A DNA stretch of 64,000 bases from CBDESM01 sp965205165 (GTDB lineage Bacteria > Chloroflexota > Dehalococcoidia > Bin125), in the NCBI GenBank assembly GCA_965205165.1, contig OZ242037.1, positions 2,728,001 to 2,792,000 on the forward strand. Direction: 5' to 3'. Below are positions 7,852 to 15,623 of the stretch, piece after piece; position 1 is the first letter of the stretch, and the number at the start of each line of letters is the position of its first letter. Both the position numbers and the translations under genes were made by a program. The notes beneath the pieces were generated by a model. That model saw nothing but the letters and a program-made list of their open reading frames with translations, had not been told where the DNA came from and did not search any database.

Positions 7852-10771
7852 CCAGCGCTCCCCGTCCGACCGCCTGAAGAAGCACTTGAATGTGCTGACC
7901 CGATCAGGGCCGGCTTCGGAGGCGGAGGTGCAGACCGCGCTGCACGAAGTGCTGGCGGCGCGGCGAGGCGAGGTGCTGCTTCAGCACCAGACGGGCGACG
8001 GCCCCTGCGATCTGTTCCTGCCGGCGCGACGGGTGGTGATCGAAGTCAAGGAGCGCGGCGCAGCAGGGCCGGAGCGGCCCGGCAGCCAGCCGGGGGAGAC
8101 GCAGTACGAGCAGGTTCGGCGCTACGTGCTCGCGCTGCGCGAACGCGAGCGGCGCAACTCGCCGGTCGCGGCCGCCGCGCCGGATGCGCCGTGGATCGGG
8201 GCGCTCACGGACGGAGTCCGCTGGTGGGCGTGGGAGTGGCCGGCCGCAGGTGATGGAGCGGACGGCATTCCGCACGCCCCGCTGCACGAGCAGCAATTCG
8301 AGCGCTCGCCGGACGCGCTCGCCGCGGCCTGCCGCGCATTGGCCGAACGCTCCGCGGGCAAGCCGTGGGTGCCGGCGAACCCGGCCGATCTCTTCCGCCC
8401 GCTGCGCGATCGGCTGGACGGCATTTGGGGACTCCGCGACGGCGAGTCGGCGGAGACCCAAGTGCGGCTCTGGCGCGACTTGGTGCGCGGCAGCGGGATC
8501 GAGGTGGCGGATGAGCGGCGGGATTCGCTGTTCCTCGACCATTGCCTGCTGGTCACGCTGGCGCGGTACGTCTCGCGGTCGCTGGACGGTGCCGCGTACG
8601 AGCCGCCGACGGACGGCTTCGTCGCTTGGCTGGCCGACGCGCCGGGCGGTGCGCAGTGGAGCCGCGATCTGTTCGCCATCGTGGAGCGCTACGACTGGGG
8701 CGCGCGCGAGGCGGACGTGCTGCGCAACGTCTACATGGAGATCGTGCCCAAGGCGGACCGCAAGCTCTACGGCGAGTACTACACCCCGGACTGGCTGGCG
8801 CACCTGATCGTCGAAGAGACTCTGGACGACGACTGGCTCGACGACGCGATCAAGGCCGCGCATCGGGCGGATGCGCCGCCTGCGGGCATGGGGGTGCTGG
8901 ACCCGACTTGCGGTTCGGGCACGTTCCTGTTCCACGCGGCGCGGCGGATCTCGGCCGCGATTCCGCGATGCCTGCCCAGCGCGGACGCCGCGACCCGGGC
9001 GCGGATCGCGAGCCACTTGGTGCACGGGATCGACATCCACCCGGTGGCGGTGGAGATGGCGCGGGCGACCCTGCGCCGCGCCCTGCCCGCGCCCGCGGAG
9101 CCCAGCGTCCACCAAGGCGACGCGCTGCTGATGTCTGACACGGCGGTACCCGGACTGACCGGCCACTTGTTCAATCCGGACGAGAGCGAATTCGCCTCGC
9201 CGGACGGCCGCCACCGCTTCCACGTGCCGCACAGCTTCACCGACCTGCCGGACTTCGTCGCCCGTCTCAACCACCTCGTGCAGGCGGCCTGCGACGGAGC
9301 GGCGCTGCCCGCCTCGGTCACGCTGGGGATGGACGAAGACGACACGGCTTGGGTACGCGATGCCCACGAGTCGCTCATCCAGATCATCAAAAAGCACGGC
9401 GACAGTGTCTGGGCGTGGTACATCCGCAACCAGCTGATGCCGCGGGCGATCGCCCGACGCAAGGTCAACCGCATCGTCGCCAACCCGCCTTGGCTGCGCT
9501 GGAATGAAATCCAAACCTCGCCGCGCAAGGAAAACGTGCGGGCGCTTGCGGAGAAGCGGCAGATCATGCCGGCCACGCAAGGCGGCGCGAGCAGCTTCGA
9601 TATCGGCGGCTTGTTCGTGGTCGAGACGAGGGAAGTCTTCCTCACGGAGCCAACCGACGATCCAAGCGCGTTCGTCCTCAATGCCGCCGCGCTCCGCTCG
9701 GAGAATTGGCGCCTGTTCCGCGAGCACGGCCACCTTGATGGCCCAATGGACCTCACCGAACGGCATTTGGATGGAAAAGTGCTGCGCCGCCGTCCGTTCG
9801 GCGGCGCGGAAGCATGCGTGATCGGCATGCCCTACCTGAATCCCTGCCGTCTCGTACTGAACGATCCGGACGCGCAGATCGCCCCGACCGATGATCGCAT
9901 TCCACCGGGTGCCGCGGCGGTCATCCCCGCGATCGAAGAATTGGAGTGGTCCCAGTCGTCCTACGCGCTGGCGGCAAGGAATGGGACCACGATCGGGCCG
10001 GCCGTCTTGGCCCGGATCGATCCGCGCGATCCCTCGCGCACGCTGCAACCGACCAAGGCGAAGCCGCCGTGGTCGCAATTCCAACCGTTCGAACTCGATG
10101 ACGTCCCCGATCATTGGCGGGTCAGTTACGCGGATCCGGACAACTTGGCGCCGTTCGCCATCCTCCACCCGCTCGCGCAGGGCGTGATTCCCAACGAATC
10201 CGGGCAACTGCTGTCGGACGACGAGGCCTGCAAGCGCAGCGCATCTTGGCGGCGGTTGTCGGATACTTACCAGCGCCACGCGCCCAAAGGCGCGACGACG
10301 CCCCAAAATCTGGCGGCCAAGCTGAACTACCGCAAGCAGCTGGAGACGCAGTGGCCGCCCGGCTTGAGCGTCGTCTACAACAAGTCCGGATCGAATCTGC
10401 GGGCCGCGGTGGCGACCGCCATCGTGGAGAACAAGCTCTACCGCGTACCGGTCGGATCAGAAGAAGAAGGGCACTACCTCTGCGCCCTCTTGAACGCGCC
10501 GGCCCTCGCCTTCGCCTACCGCTTCGCCCGCAAGAGCGGCCGGGATTTCGACAAGACGCCGCTGGAGAAGGTGCCGATCCCGCGCTACAACCCCGAAGTT
10601 GGCGGCCACCGCCGACTGGCCGAACTCGCCGCCGCAATCGCGGCCGCCGTCCAATCTGATACCGAGCCTGAATACCCCGGCACGTTCGCAAGGGAACTCC
10701 GCGAGATTGACAGCATCGCCGCCCGCATGCTTCCCGATTTCGCGCGCTCGGCGGCGGAGGACGATCAATGA
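7841..10771 (+). CDS. Type IIG-like restriction enzyme / adenine-specific DNA methyltransferase
   Basis: A 976-residue fusion. Near the N-terminus is a PD-(D/E)xK-type nuclease signature: Asp about 57, then Glu 68 and Lys 70 in VVIEVKERG. An Eco57I-like N6-adenine methyltransferase core follows, with YGEYYTPDWLAHLIVEE, motif I DPTCGSGTFLF near residue 353 and motif IV NPPW at about 548. The C-terminal 250 residues are the likely target-recognition region. No separate restriction or specificity gene is adjacent, which fits a single-chain type IIG enzyme. It is wedged between a CoA transferase and a PEP-mutase-like gene, overlaps both, and is flanked by duplicated ends of both, so it was probably acquired. 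Target sequence unknown. Confidence 0.8.
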   Translation: MPRNQRSPSDRLKKHLNVLTRSGPASEAEVQTALHEVLAARRGEVLLQHQTGDGPCDLFLPARRVVIEVKERGAAGPERPGSQPGETQYEQVRRYVLALRERERRNSPVAAAAPDAPWIGALTDGVRWWAWEWPAAGDGADGIPHAPLHEQQFERSPDALAAACRALAERSAGKPWVPANPADLFRPLRDRLDGIWGLRDGESAETQVRLWRDLVRGSGIEVADERRDSLFLDHCLLVTLARYVSRSLDGAAYEPPTDGFVAWLADAPGGAQWSRDLFAIVERYDWGAREADVLRNVYMEIVPKADRKLYGEYYTPDWLAHLIVEETLDDDWLDDAIKAAHRADAPPAGMGVLDPTCGSGTFLFHAARRISAAIPRCLPSADAATRARIASHLVHGIDIHPVAVEMARATLRRALPAPAEPSVHQGDALLMSDTAVPGLTGHLFNPDESEFASPDGRHRFHVPHSFTDLPDFVARLNHLVQAACDGAALPASVTLGMDEDDTAWVRDAHESLIQIIKKHGDSVWAWYIRNQLMPRAIARRKVNRIVANPPWLRWNEIQTSPRKENVRALAEKRQIMPATQGGASSFDIGGLFVVETREVFLTEPTDDPSAFVLNAAALRSENWRLFREHGHLDGPMDLTERHLDGKVLRRRPFGGAEACVIGMPYLNPCRLVLNDPDAQIAPTDDRIPPGAAAVIPAIEELEWSQSSYALAARNGTTIGPAVLARIDPRDPSRTLQPTKAKPPWSQFQPFELDDVPDHWRVSYADPDNLAPFAILHPLAQGVIPNESGQLLSDDEACKRSASWRRLSDTYQRHAPKGATTPQNLAAKLNYRKQLETQWPPGLSVVYNKSGSNLRAAVATAIVENKLYRVPVGSEEEGHYLCALLNAPALAFAYRFARKSGRDFDKTPLEKVPIPRYNPEVGGHRRLAELAAAIAAAVQSDTEPEYPGTFARELREIDSIAARMLPDFARSAAEDDQ

Positions 10772-10965
10772 CCACGCGAGCCGAATTCGCAGCCAGGGTG
10801 CGAGCCGGCGTCTGCATCGTCGCGCCGCTCAACGGCATCCCGTCAATGCTCGCCGAGCCGCAGGTGGCCGCCCGCGAGATACTCCGCGCAACCGGCCGCA
10901 CCGATGCCGAGATCGACAGGCTCGCCGCCACCGGCGTGATTTCGCTGCCCGACGATGCCTTGTAG
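10768..10965 (+). pseudogene. Chimeric scar: 5' end of the PEP-mutase-like gene joined to the 3' end of the CoA transferase gene
   Basis: A 65-codon open frame made of two copied pieces. Bases 10768-10809 match the first 42 bases of the gene at 11436 with one difference. Bases 10810-10965 copy the end of the CoA transferase gene (from 7570), starting at VCIVAPLN and ending at the shared GVISLPDDA, with about 40 internal codons missing. The similarity continues past the stop into the region matching the first codons of the methylase (S-P-S-D). This is the junction expected from a tandem duplication followed by partial deletion. A functional product is unlikely. Confidence 0.8.
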
Positions 10966-11001
10966 GCCGTGTTCCCCGTCCGATTGCCAGCGCGAAGCGC
11001 C

Positions 11002-11247
11002 CTATTCGGCGGACTTCCGCTGCCCCTCAACGTCGTCAACGTACGAGGCCATCGCCTTGGATCCCGGCAACCCCACGAGCCGCACCGGAACGGCCCAGCC
11101 GAACATCACGGCCACCCCGCCGATGATTCCCAAGGCCGCGATGATCGCGTCCCGGCTGCCATCGACCGAGGCGAACACGATCGCCGCGATCACCACGCCA
11201 ACAGCCACGAGCCTCGCCACGATGACGGTGGTCGTCTCGTTCGCCAT
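11002..11247 (-). CDS. Small two-helix membrane protein, unknown function
   Basis: An 81-residue protein starting at the ATG at 11247, five bases after a GGAGG. Two hydrophobic helices (about VIVARLVAVGVVIAAIVFA and AIIAALGIIGGVAVMFGWAV) are followed by a short polar tail. It is the only gene in the segment between the two duplication scars, on the opposite strand to everything around it, so it may be cargo of the rearrangement. No family recognised. Confidence 0.5.
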   Translation of the reverse strand: MANETTTVIVARLVAVGVVIAAIVFASVDGSRDAIIAALGIIGGVAVMFGWAVPVRLVGLPGSKAMASYVDDVEGQRKSAE

Positions 11248-11314
11248 CATCGCCTCCAACCCTGCTGCGATCGTCCGCTTGCCCCATCATATCCGCACGC
11301 GAAGACGCGCGGCG

Positions 11315-11354
11315 GCCTGCCGGCCCCATCAAGGGGGCTCCGTCCGCGGCAGGC
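11315..11354. repeat. Nested inverted repeat / hairpin
   Basis: An outer 8-bp stem GCCTGCCG / CGGCAGGC encloses an inner GCCCC / GGGGC stem. It lies between the small membrane protein gene and the methylase-tail remnant. It may terminate transcription on either strand, but no T-run follows, so the role is uncertain. Confidence 0.35.
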
Positions 11355-11373
11355 AGGTTCGCCTCCTTGCGGT

Positions 11374-11439
11374 GTAGATAGCATCGTGGGGCGGATGCTT
11401 CCTGATTTTGTGGGGCTGCCGCGGGAGGATGAGCGATGA
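11374..11439 (+). pseudogene. Remnant of a second copy of the methylase 3' end
   Basis: The last 21 codons before the PEP-mutase-like gene read VDSIVGRMLPDF...REDER, closely matching the methylase C-terminus IDSIAARMLPDF...AEDDQ at 10709-10771. In both places the stop overlaps the same downstream ATGACCACGCGAG. This is the right-hand end of a lost second methylase copy and supports a tandem duplication of the whole block. Confidence 0.75.
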
Positions 11440-12293
11440 CCACGCGAGCTGAATTCGCAGCCAGGGTGCGAGCCGGCGAGTCCATCCTCGCGCCTGTCGC
11501 CTTGGATCCGCTCACTGCGCGGCTGACTGAATCGCTTGGCTTCGGGGCGGCGTACCTCTCCGGTGGCGGGTTCGGGTTCCAGCTGGCGGTTTCGGAGGCG
11601 CTGCTGACGTTGACGGAGGTTGCGACGCTGACGCGGCAGATCACGGCCCGCTCCGGCATCCCGCTGATCGTCGATGCGGGGGTCGGGTTCGGCGACGCGG
11701 TCCACTTGACCCGCGCGGTGCGGGAACTTGAGGCGGCGGGGGCGGCGGCGATCGAGATCGAGGATCAGGTCGCGCCGAAGCGGGCGCACCACCACAAGGG
11801 GGTGGAGCACCTCGTGCCGATGGAGACGATGGTCGAGAAGGTGCGGGAGGCGGCTGCGGCGCGGCGGGACCCCGACATGCTGATCATCGCGCGGACCGGC
11901 GCGGTGCGGAATGAGTCGTTCGATGCGGCGGTCGCGCGGTCGCTGGCCTATAAGGAGGCCGGAGCCGATGTCCTGATGCTGTTCCCGTCGGGCGAGGATC
12001 AGATCGCGGAGGCGGGGCGACGCTTGCCGCACCCGCTGTCGCTGATGGCGCCGGCAGACCGGCTGGACGCGGCCGCGCTGGCCGGGCACGGCTTCACGCT
12101 GTTGATCGATCCGTTCACGGGGCAGGTGCTGATGTACGAGGCCGTGCGCGACGCCTACCGCTCGATCGCCGCCAGCGGCGCGTCGGGGCGCGAGGTGGAC
12201 GAGCTGATGGCCCTCTACCGCGAAGTCCAGCAGGCGGCGGGGATGGACGATCTCTACGCGATCGAGGAGCGGACGACGGAGAAGCCGGCCTAG
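11436..12293 (+). CDS. Isocitrate lyase / phosphoenolpyruvate mutase family protein
   Basis: A 285-residue TIM-barrel protein of the PEP mutase/isocitrate lyase superfamily. It has LAPVALDPLTARLTESLGFGAAYLSGGG, the Mg-binding region IPLIVDAGVGFGDAVHL and IEIEDQVAPKRAHHHKG. The last stretch occupies the place of the KKCGH lyase motif but has no Cys, so classical (methyl)isocitrate lyase activity is unlikely. Oxaloacetate decarboxylase, carboxyphosphonoenolpyruvate mutase-like or other C-C/P-C lyase chemistry is possible. The ATG overlaps the stop of the methylase remnant. The gene end shares a CTAG with the convergent ferritin-like gene. Confidence 0.85.
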   Translation: MTTRAEFAARVRAGESILAPVALDPLTARLTESLGFGAAYLSGGGFGFQLAVSEALLTLTEVATLTRQITARSGIPLIVDAGVGFGDAVHLTRAVRELEAAGAAAIEIEDQVAPKRAHHHKGVEHLVPMETMVEKVREAAAARRDPDMLIIARTGAVRNESFDAAVARSLAYKEAGADVLMLFPSGEDQIAEAGRRLPHPLSLMAPADRLDAAALAGHGFTLLIDPFTGQVLMYEAVRDAYRSIAASGASGREVDELMALYREVQQAAGMDDLYAIEERTTEKPA

Positions 12294-12715
12294 AGCGGCC
12301 AATCGCGGAGGATGCGCTCGACCTCTTCGGCGTGGGCGCTCTCGTCGCGCACGAAATCTTCGAGCTGGACGGCGAGGCCCTTGTCGCCCGCGGCCTCGGC
12401 CTGCTTGGCCCGCTCGGTGTAGCCCTCGGTCGCGCCGCGCTCCAGCTTGAGCACGGCCTCGACCATGGCGCGGTTGCCGTGGGGCAGGGGCACGGGCGCG
12501 GGCATCGTGGTCGGCTCGCCGCCCATCGCCGTGATCTTGTTCGCCAAGTACAGCGCGTGCGCCTGCTCCCCCGCCACCTCCGACTCGAAGAACTGCGACA
12601 GCTGAGGCCGGTACGGCCCGGTCGCCCGCGCCGCGTACGTCACGTACATGATCACCGCCGCGTATTCCCGCGCCAAGTCCTCGTTCAACCTTTCGATCAG
12701 CTCGTCCTTGGTCAC
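12290..12715 (-). CDS. Ferritin-like (bacterioferritin/rubrerythrin fold) protein
   Basis: A 141-residue four-helix protein. Carboxylate/His di-iron ligands are visible in LAREYAAVIMYVTYA, SEVAGEQAHALYLA, KLERGATEGY and RDESAHAEEVERIL, the spacing of the ferritin-like superfamily. GTG at 12715 is taken as start; a longer Arg-rich N-terminus from upstream would be atypical. Probably an iron- or oxidative-stress-related protein in the cytoplasm; specific activity unknown. Confidence 0.75.
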   Translation of the reverse strand: MTKDELIERLNEDLAREYAAVIMYVTYAARATGPYRPQLSQFFESEVAGEQAHALYLANKITAMGGEPTTMPAPVPLPHGNRAMVEAVLKLERGATEGYTERAKQAEAAGDKGLAVQLEDFVRDESAHAEEVERILRDWPL

Positions 12716-12822
12716 CCGCGTCCTCCTCGCCCAACGTCGGCGTTGCCAGCATCTTACCCGCCTCGCCAATTCGTTACGCGGAATCCCTAGACACCGCGCC
12801 CCGCCGGCGCGACAGTGGGATC

Positions 12823-13404
12823 ATGCGCACTGCGGCCATCTCCCGCCAGACCAAGGAAACGCGGATCTCCGTCGAACTGGAGATCGACGGCTCCGGCGCG
12901 GCCGAGGTCGACACCGGCGTGGGCATGCTCGACCACATGCTCAACCAGCTCGCCAAGCACGGCGGCCTCGACCTGAAGGTGCAGGCCTCCGGCGACCTGC
13001 ACGTCGACGCGCACCACACCGTCGAGGATGCCGGCATCGCGCTCGGCCGCGCATTCAACGAAGCCCTGGGCGACCGCGCCGGCATCGCCAGGTTCGCCGA
13101 CCGCTCCGTCCCCCTCGACGAGGCGCTGATCCACTGCGCCCTCGACCTCAGCGGGCGTCCCTACGCCTCGGTCTCGCTGGCCTTCCCCGCCCCGATGATC
13201 GGCGCGCTGCCGGCCTCGATGGCCAAGCACTTCCTCGAAACGCTCGCCCACGAGGGCCGCTTCGCCCTGCACCTGCGCCAGCTCGCCGGCGAGAACGAGC
13301 ACCACATCCTCGAGGCCGCGTTCAAGGCGCTCGCCCGCTGCATCCGCGATGCCGCGACCGTGATCGGCGGCGACGCCCCCAGCACCAAAGGCTCGCTCGG
13401 CTAG
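12823..13404 (+). CDS. hisB: Imidazoleglycerol-phosphate dehydratase
   Basis: A 193-residue single-domain HisB that dehydrates imidazole glycerol phosphate to imidazole acetol phosphate, the substrate of HisC. Manganese-binding motifs GVGMLDHMLNQLAKHGG, DAHHTVEDAGIALGRAF, ALDLSGRPY and GENEHHILEAAFKALARCI are complete. It stands alone on the plus strand, separated from hisD-hisC by accessory genes, and ends on a CTAG shared with the purS stop. Confidence 0.97.
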   Translation: MRTAAISRQTKETRISVELEIDGSGAAEVDTGVGMLDHMLNQLAKHGGLDLKVQASGDLHVDAHHTVEDAGIALGRAFNEALGDRAGIARFADRSVPLDEALIHCALDLSGRPYASVSLAFPAPMIGALPASMAKHFLETLAHEGRFALHLRQLAGENEHHILEAAFKALARCIRDAATVIGGDAPSTKGSLG

Positions 13405-13658
13405 TCCTCGACCGCGGCGATCTCGATCTCGTACTCCTCGATCACCGGATTGGCCAGCAGCTGATCGCTCATCTCGTCCGCCAGCCGCCGCGCCTCGCCC
13501 TCGTCGGCCGCGTCCAGCCAGACCTCGATCAGCTTGCCCGCCCGCACCTGCTCCACCGCCTCGTAGCCCAGCGAGTGCAGCCCGCCGCGGATCGCCAGCC
13601 CCTGCGGGTCGTTGACCGTCCGCTTCAGCCGCACATGCACGTCGGCGCGGTAGCGCAC
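13401..13658 (-). CDS. purS: Phosphoribosylformylglycinamidine synthase subunit PurS
   Basis: An 85-residue PurS, the small subunit that bridges PurQ and PurL in FGAM synthase. It has VHVRLKRTVNDPQGLAI and LHSLGYEAVEQVRAGKLIEV. GTG start at 13658 overlaps the purC stop (TAGTG), so it is translationally coupled to purC. purQ and purL are not in the window. Last gene of the leftward purine cluster. Confidence 0.93.
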   Translation of the reverse strand: MRYRADVHVRLKRTVNDPQGLAIRGGLHSLGYEAVEQVRAGKLIEVWLDAADEGEARRLADEMSDQLLANPVIEEYEIEIAAVED

Positions 13659-14557
13659 TACTCCGCGCCGATCAGTTCCCGCCCGGTGACGCGGCGGAAG
13701 GCGGAGATGTAGCGGTCGCGCAGCTCGCCGATGAGGTCGTCCGGCAGCTCGGGGCCCGGCGGCTCCTTGTCCCAGCCGCTGGCGGAGAGCCAGTCGCGGA
13801 GCGGCTGTTTGTCATAGGACGGCTGCGATTGGCCGGGCTTGTAGACCTCGGAGTCCCAGAAGCGCGACGAGTCCGGCGTGAGCGCCTCGTCGATCAGGAT
13901 CACCTCGTCCTCGCCCTGCCCGTTCTGCACGACGCCGAACTCGAACTTGGTGTCGGCGAGGAAGAAGCCGGCGCCGCGCGCATGCTCGAGGCCGAAGAGG
14001 TAGAGCGCCATCGAGCGCACCTTGACCGTGTTGGCGATCTCCGCCCCGACGATCTCCTCCGCCTGCTGGTAGGTGATGTTCTCGTCGTGGCCGACCTCCG
14101 CCTTGGTGGACGGCGTGAAGATCGCCTCCGGCAGCGCGTCCGACTCGCGCAGCCCCGCCGGCAGCGGGATGCCGCAGACCGTCTGCGACTGCTGGTACTC
14201 GGCCCAGCCCGAGCCGGCGAGGTAGCCGCGCACGACCGCCTCGAGCATCACCGCCTCCGCCTTCTGCACGAGCATCGTCCGGCCGACGTACTCCGGCCCC
14301 AGCGGCACCGGGATGTCGGGATTGTCGGTGGATGAGATCACCCGGATCATGTGGTTGGGGACGACCGACGAGGTCGCCTCGAACCAGTGCGCCGACATCT
14401 GCGTCAGCACCCGCCCCTTGTCCGGGATCCCGTTCGGCAGCACCACGTCGAACGCCGACACCCGGTCGGTCGCCACGATCAGCAGCCGGTCGCCCAAGTC
14501 GTAGACGTCCCGCACCTTCCCCCGCTTGAGCGGCAGGTCGAGGTCGGCTTCCATCAT
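13658..14557 (-). CDS. purC: Phosphoribosylaminoimidazole-succinocarboxamide synthase (SAICAR synthetase)
   Basis: A 299-residue enzyme, the longer (about 300 residue) form of the family. It joins aspartate to CAIR with ATP. Motifs: RGKVRDVYDLGDRLLIVATDRVSAFD, GYLAGSGWAEY, LPEAIFTPSTKAEVGHDENI, DTKFEFG and LIDEALTPDSSRFW. Two ATGs in tandem (14557, 14554) are possible starts; a GTG at 14566 is also conserved in the duplicated 5' end at 15576-15623. It lies at the purS end of the cluster, cut off from purB by a lipoprotein and a methylase gene. Confidence 0.95.
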   Translation of the reverse strand: MMEADLDLPLKRGKVRDVYDLGDRLLIVATDRVSAFDVVLPNGIPDKGRVLTQMSAHWFEATSSVVPNHMIRVISSTDNPDIPVPLGPEYVGRTMLVQKAEAVMLEAVVRGYLAGSGWAEYQQSQTVCGIPLPAGLRESDALPEAIFTPSTKAEVGHDENITYQQAEEIVGAEIANTVKVRSMALYLFGLEHARGAGFFLADTKFEFGVVQNGQGEDEVILIDEALTPDSSRFWDSEVYKPGQSQPSYDKQPLRDWLSASGWDKEPPGPELPDDLIGELRDRYISAFRRVTGRELIGAE

Positions 14558-14630
14558 CACGGTCACGACGGCAGCTCCAATCAGGTCGCGCTTGCACGGA
14601 GATGGTAATCGCACCCGTCGCGGAAGCGGC

Positions 14631-15551
14631 TCACGAGTCGACGCGCCGCCAGTCCGTGCAGCCGTCGGTGGCGAAGGCGACGTCGTCTTCCTCGATGGAG
14701 ACCGTGAGCGGCTCGCGTATGTCGACGACTTGATCGCGTGCCTGCACATCGTCACCGGCGCCGCCGAAGCCGGCGAGCCGCCGCCATTGGCACTCGGTAA
14801 CGCCGGCTATGTCCTGCTCCGCAACGTAGGTCCCCGGCTCGACCTCGCGCCCGACCAGCCAGAGCCCCGGCGGAATGCCGTCAGGCAGGTCAATCTCCGG
14901 CCAACGCTCGATTTCGTCCATCGAGTCCACGCGCCGCCAGGTCGAACAGCCCTGCGATTCAAACACGGGATCGGCATCAGACAGCTCGACGATGGCGCGC
15001 CGGGACTCGTAGCTGTGGGACATGTTTTCGAGGTCGAAGCCGGACGGCCAGCCGGCCAAGCCGGGCAGCTTCACCCAGAAGCAAGAGCGGTCGGTGCCGG
15101 CATTCGCCGAGACGTACAGACCGGGGCGCACGTCCAAGCCCGTGATCACCGTCCCCGGCCCGAACTCGTCTCGCGGCTCGGCCGGCGGCCGGTACGGCTC
15201 CCAAGCCGTGCAGTTTTCCGAGCGGAAGCGGGTATCGGATGTCGAGATCTCGATGATCGCCGCGCCGTCGTACGCGCCCGTTCCGGACAGCGGGGAGTAA
15301 CCGCTCTCCGCATCGCCGACCCGCGTGCCGACGCACAAGCCCGCCAAGACCTCGGGATCGCGCCATGCGCGGTAGATGCCCGGCTGGATGTCGACGCCCA
15401 CCTCCCAAGTGCCGTTCCCGAACGGCTCCGCGTCCGCGTTCGCCTCTTCAACCCGCTCCAAGAGCGCCGACCGCGGCGTGCGGACGGCATCCGTGCAGCC
15501 GCCCGCAACCAGCACCGAGGCGAAGATCACCGCAAGAACAAGTCCGCGCAT
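14631..15551 (-). CDS. Secreted lipoprotein with three repeated GxW/PGxY units
   Basis: 306 residues starting at ATG 15551 with MRGLVLAVIFASVLVAGGC, a lipoprotein-type signal ending at Cys 19. The mature part holds three similar units. Each has a G-x-D/E-x-x-P-G-x-Y motif (VDIQPGIYRA, LDVRPGLYVS, REVEPGTYVA), a Cys-containing strand (C-V-G-T, C-F-W-V-K, C-Q-W-R-R) and an ending F-x-S/T-x-x-C-x-x-W. This repeat occurs in other actinobacterial/chloroflexal lipoproteins of unknown role. The open frame extends upstream into a copied purC start (15576-15623), which is probably not translated as part of it. Function unknown; likely on the cell surface. Confidence 0.65.
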   Translation of the reverse strand: MRGLVLAVIFASVLVAGGCTDAVRTPRSALLERVEEANADAEPFGNGTWEVGVDIQPGIYRAWRDPEVLAGLCVGTRVGDAESGYSPLSGTGAYDGAAIIEISTSDTRFRSENCTAWEPYRPPAEPRDEFGPGTVITGLDVRPGLYVSANAGTDRSCFWVKLPGLAGWPSGFDLENMSHSYESRRAIVELSDADPVFESQGCSTWRRVDSMDEIERWPEIDLPDGIPPGLWLVGREVEPGTYVAEQDIAGVTECQWRRLAGFGGAGDDVQARDQVVDIREPLTVSIEEDDVAFATDGCTDWRRVDS

Positions 15552-15575
15552 CCCCGGACCTGCCGAACGCCTCTC

Positions 15576-15623
15576 CCCCCGCTTAAGCGGCAGGTCGAGG
15601 CCGGCTTTCATCGTCACGGTCAC
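15576..15623 (-). pseudogene. Duplicated 5' end of purC
   Basis: These 48 bases match 14519-14566, the purC start region, at 44 of 48 positions, all four differences being transitions. The copy reads VTVTMKAGLDLPLKRG against VTVMMEADLDLPLKRG in purC, then diverges. It overlaps the stop of the methylase gene upstream, in the position where purC itself would have been coupled before the lipoprotein segment came between. It is a duplication or insertion scar. Confidence 0.85.

Noticed and set aside
10969..11439. 156-codon open frame on the plus strand
   Set aside because: Only its last 22 codons resemble anything (methylase tail); the rest is antisense to the small membrane protein and noncoding.
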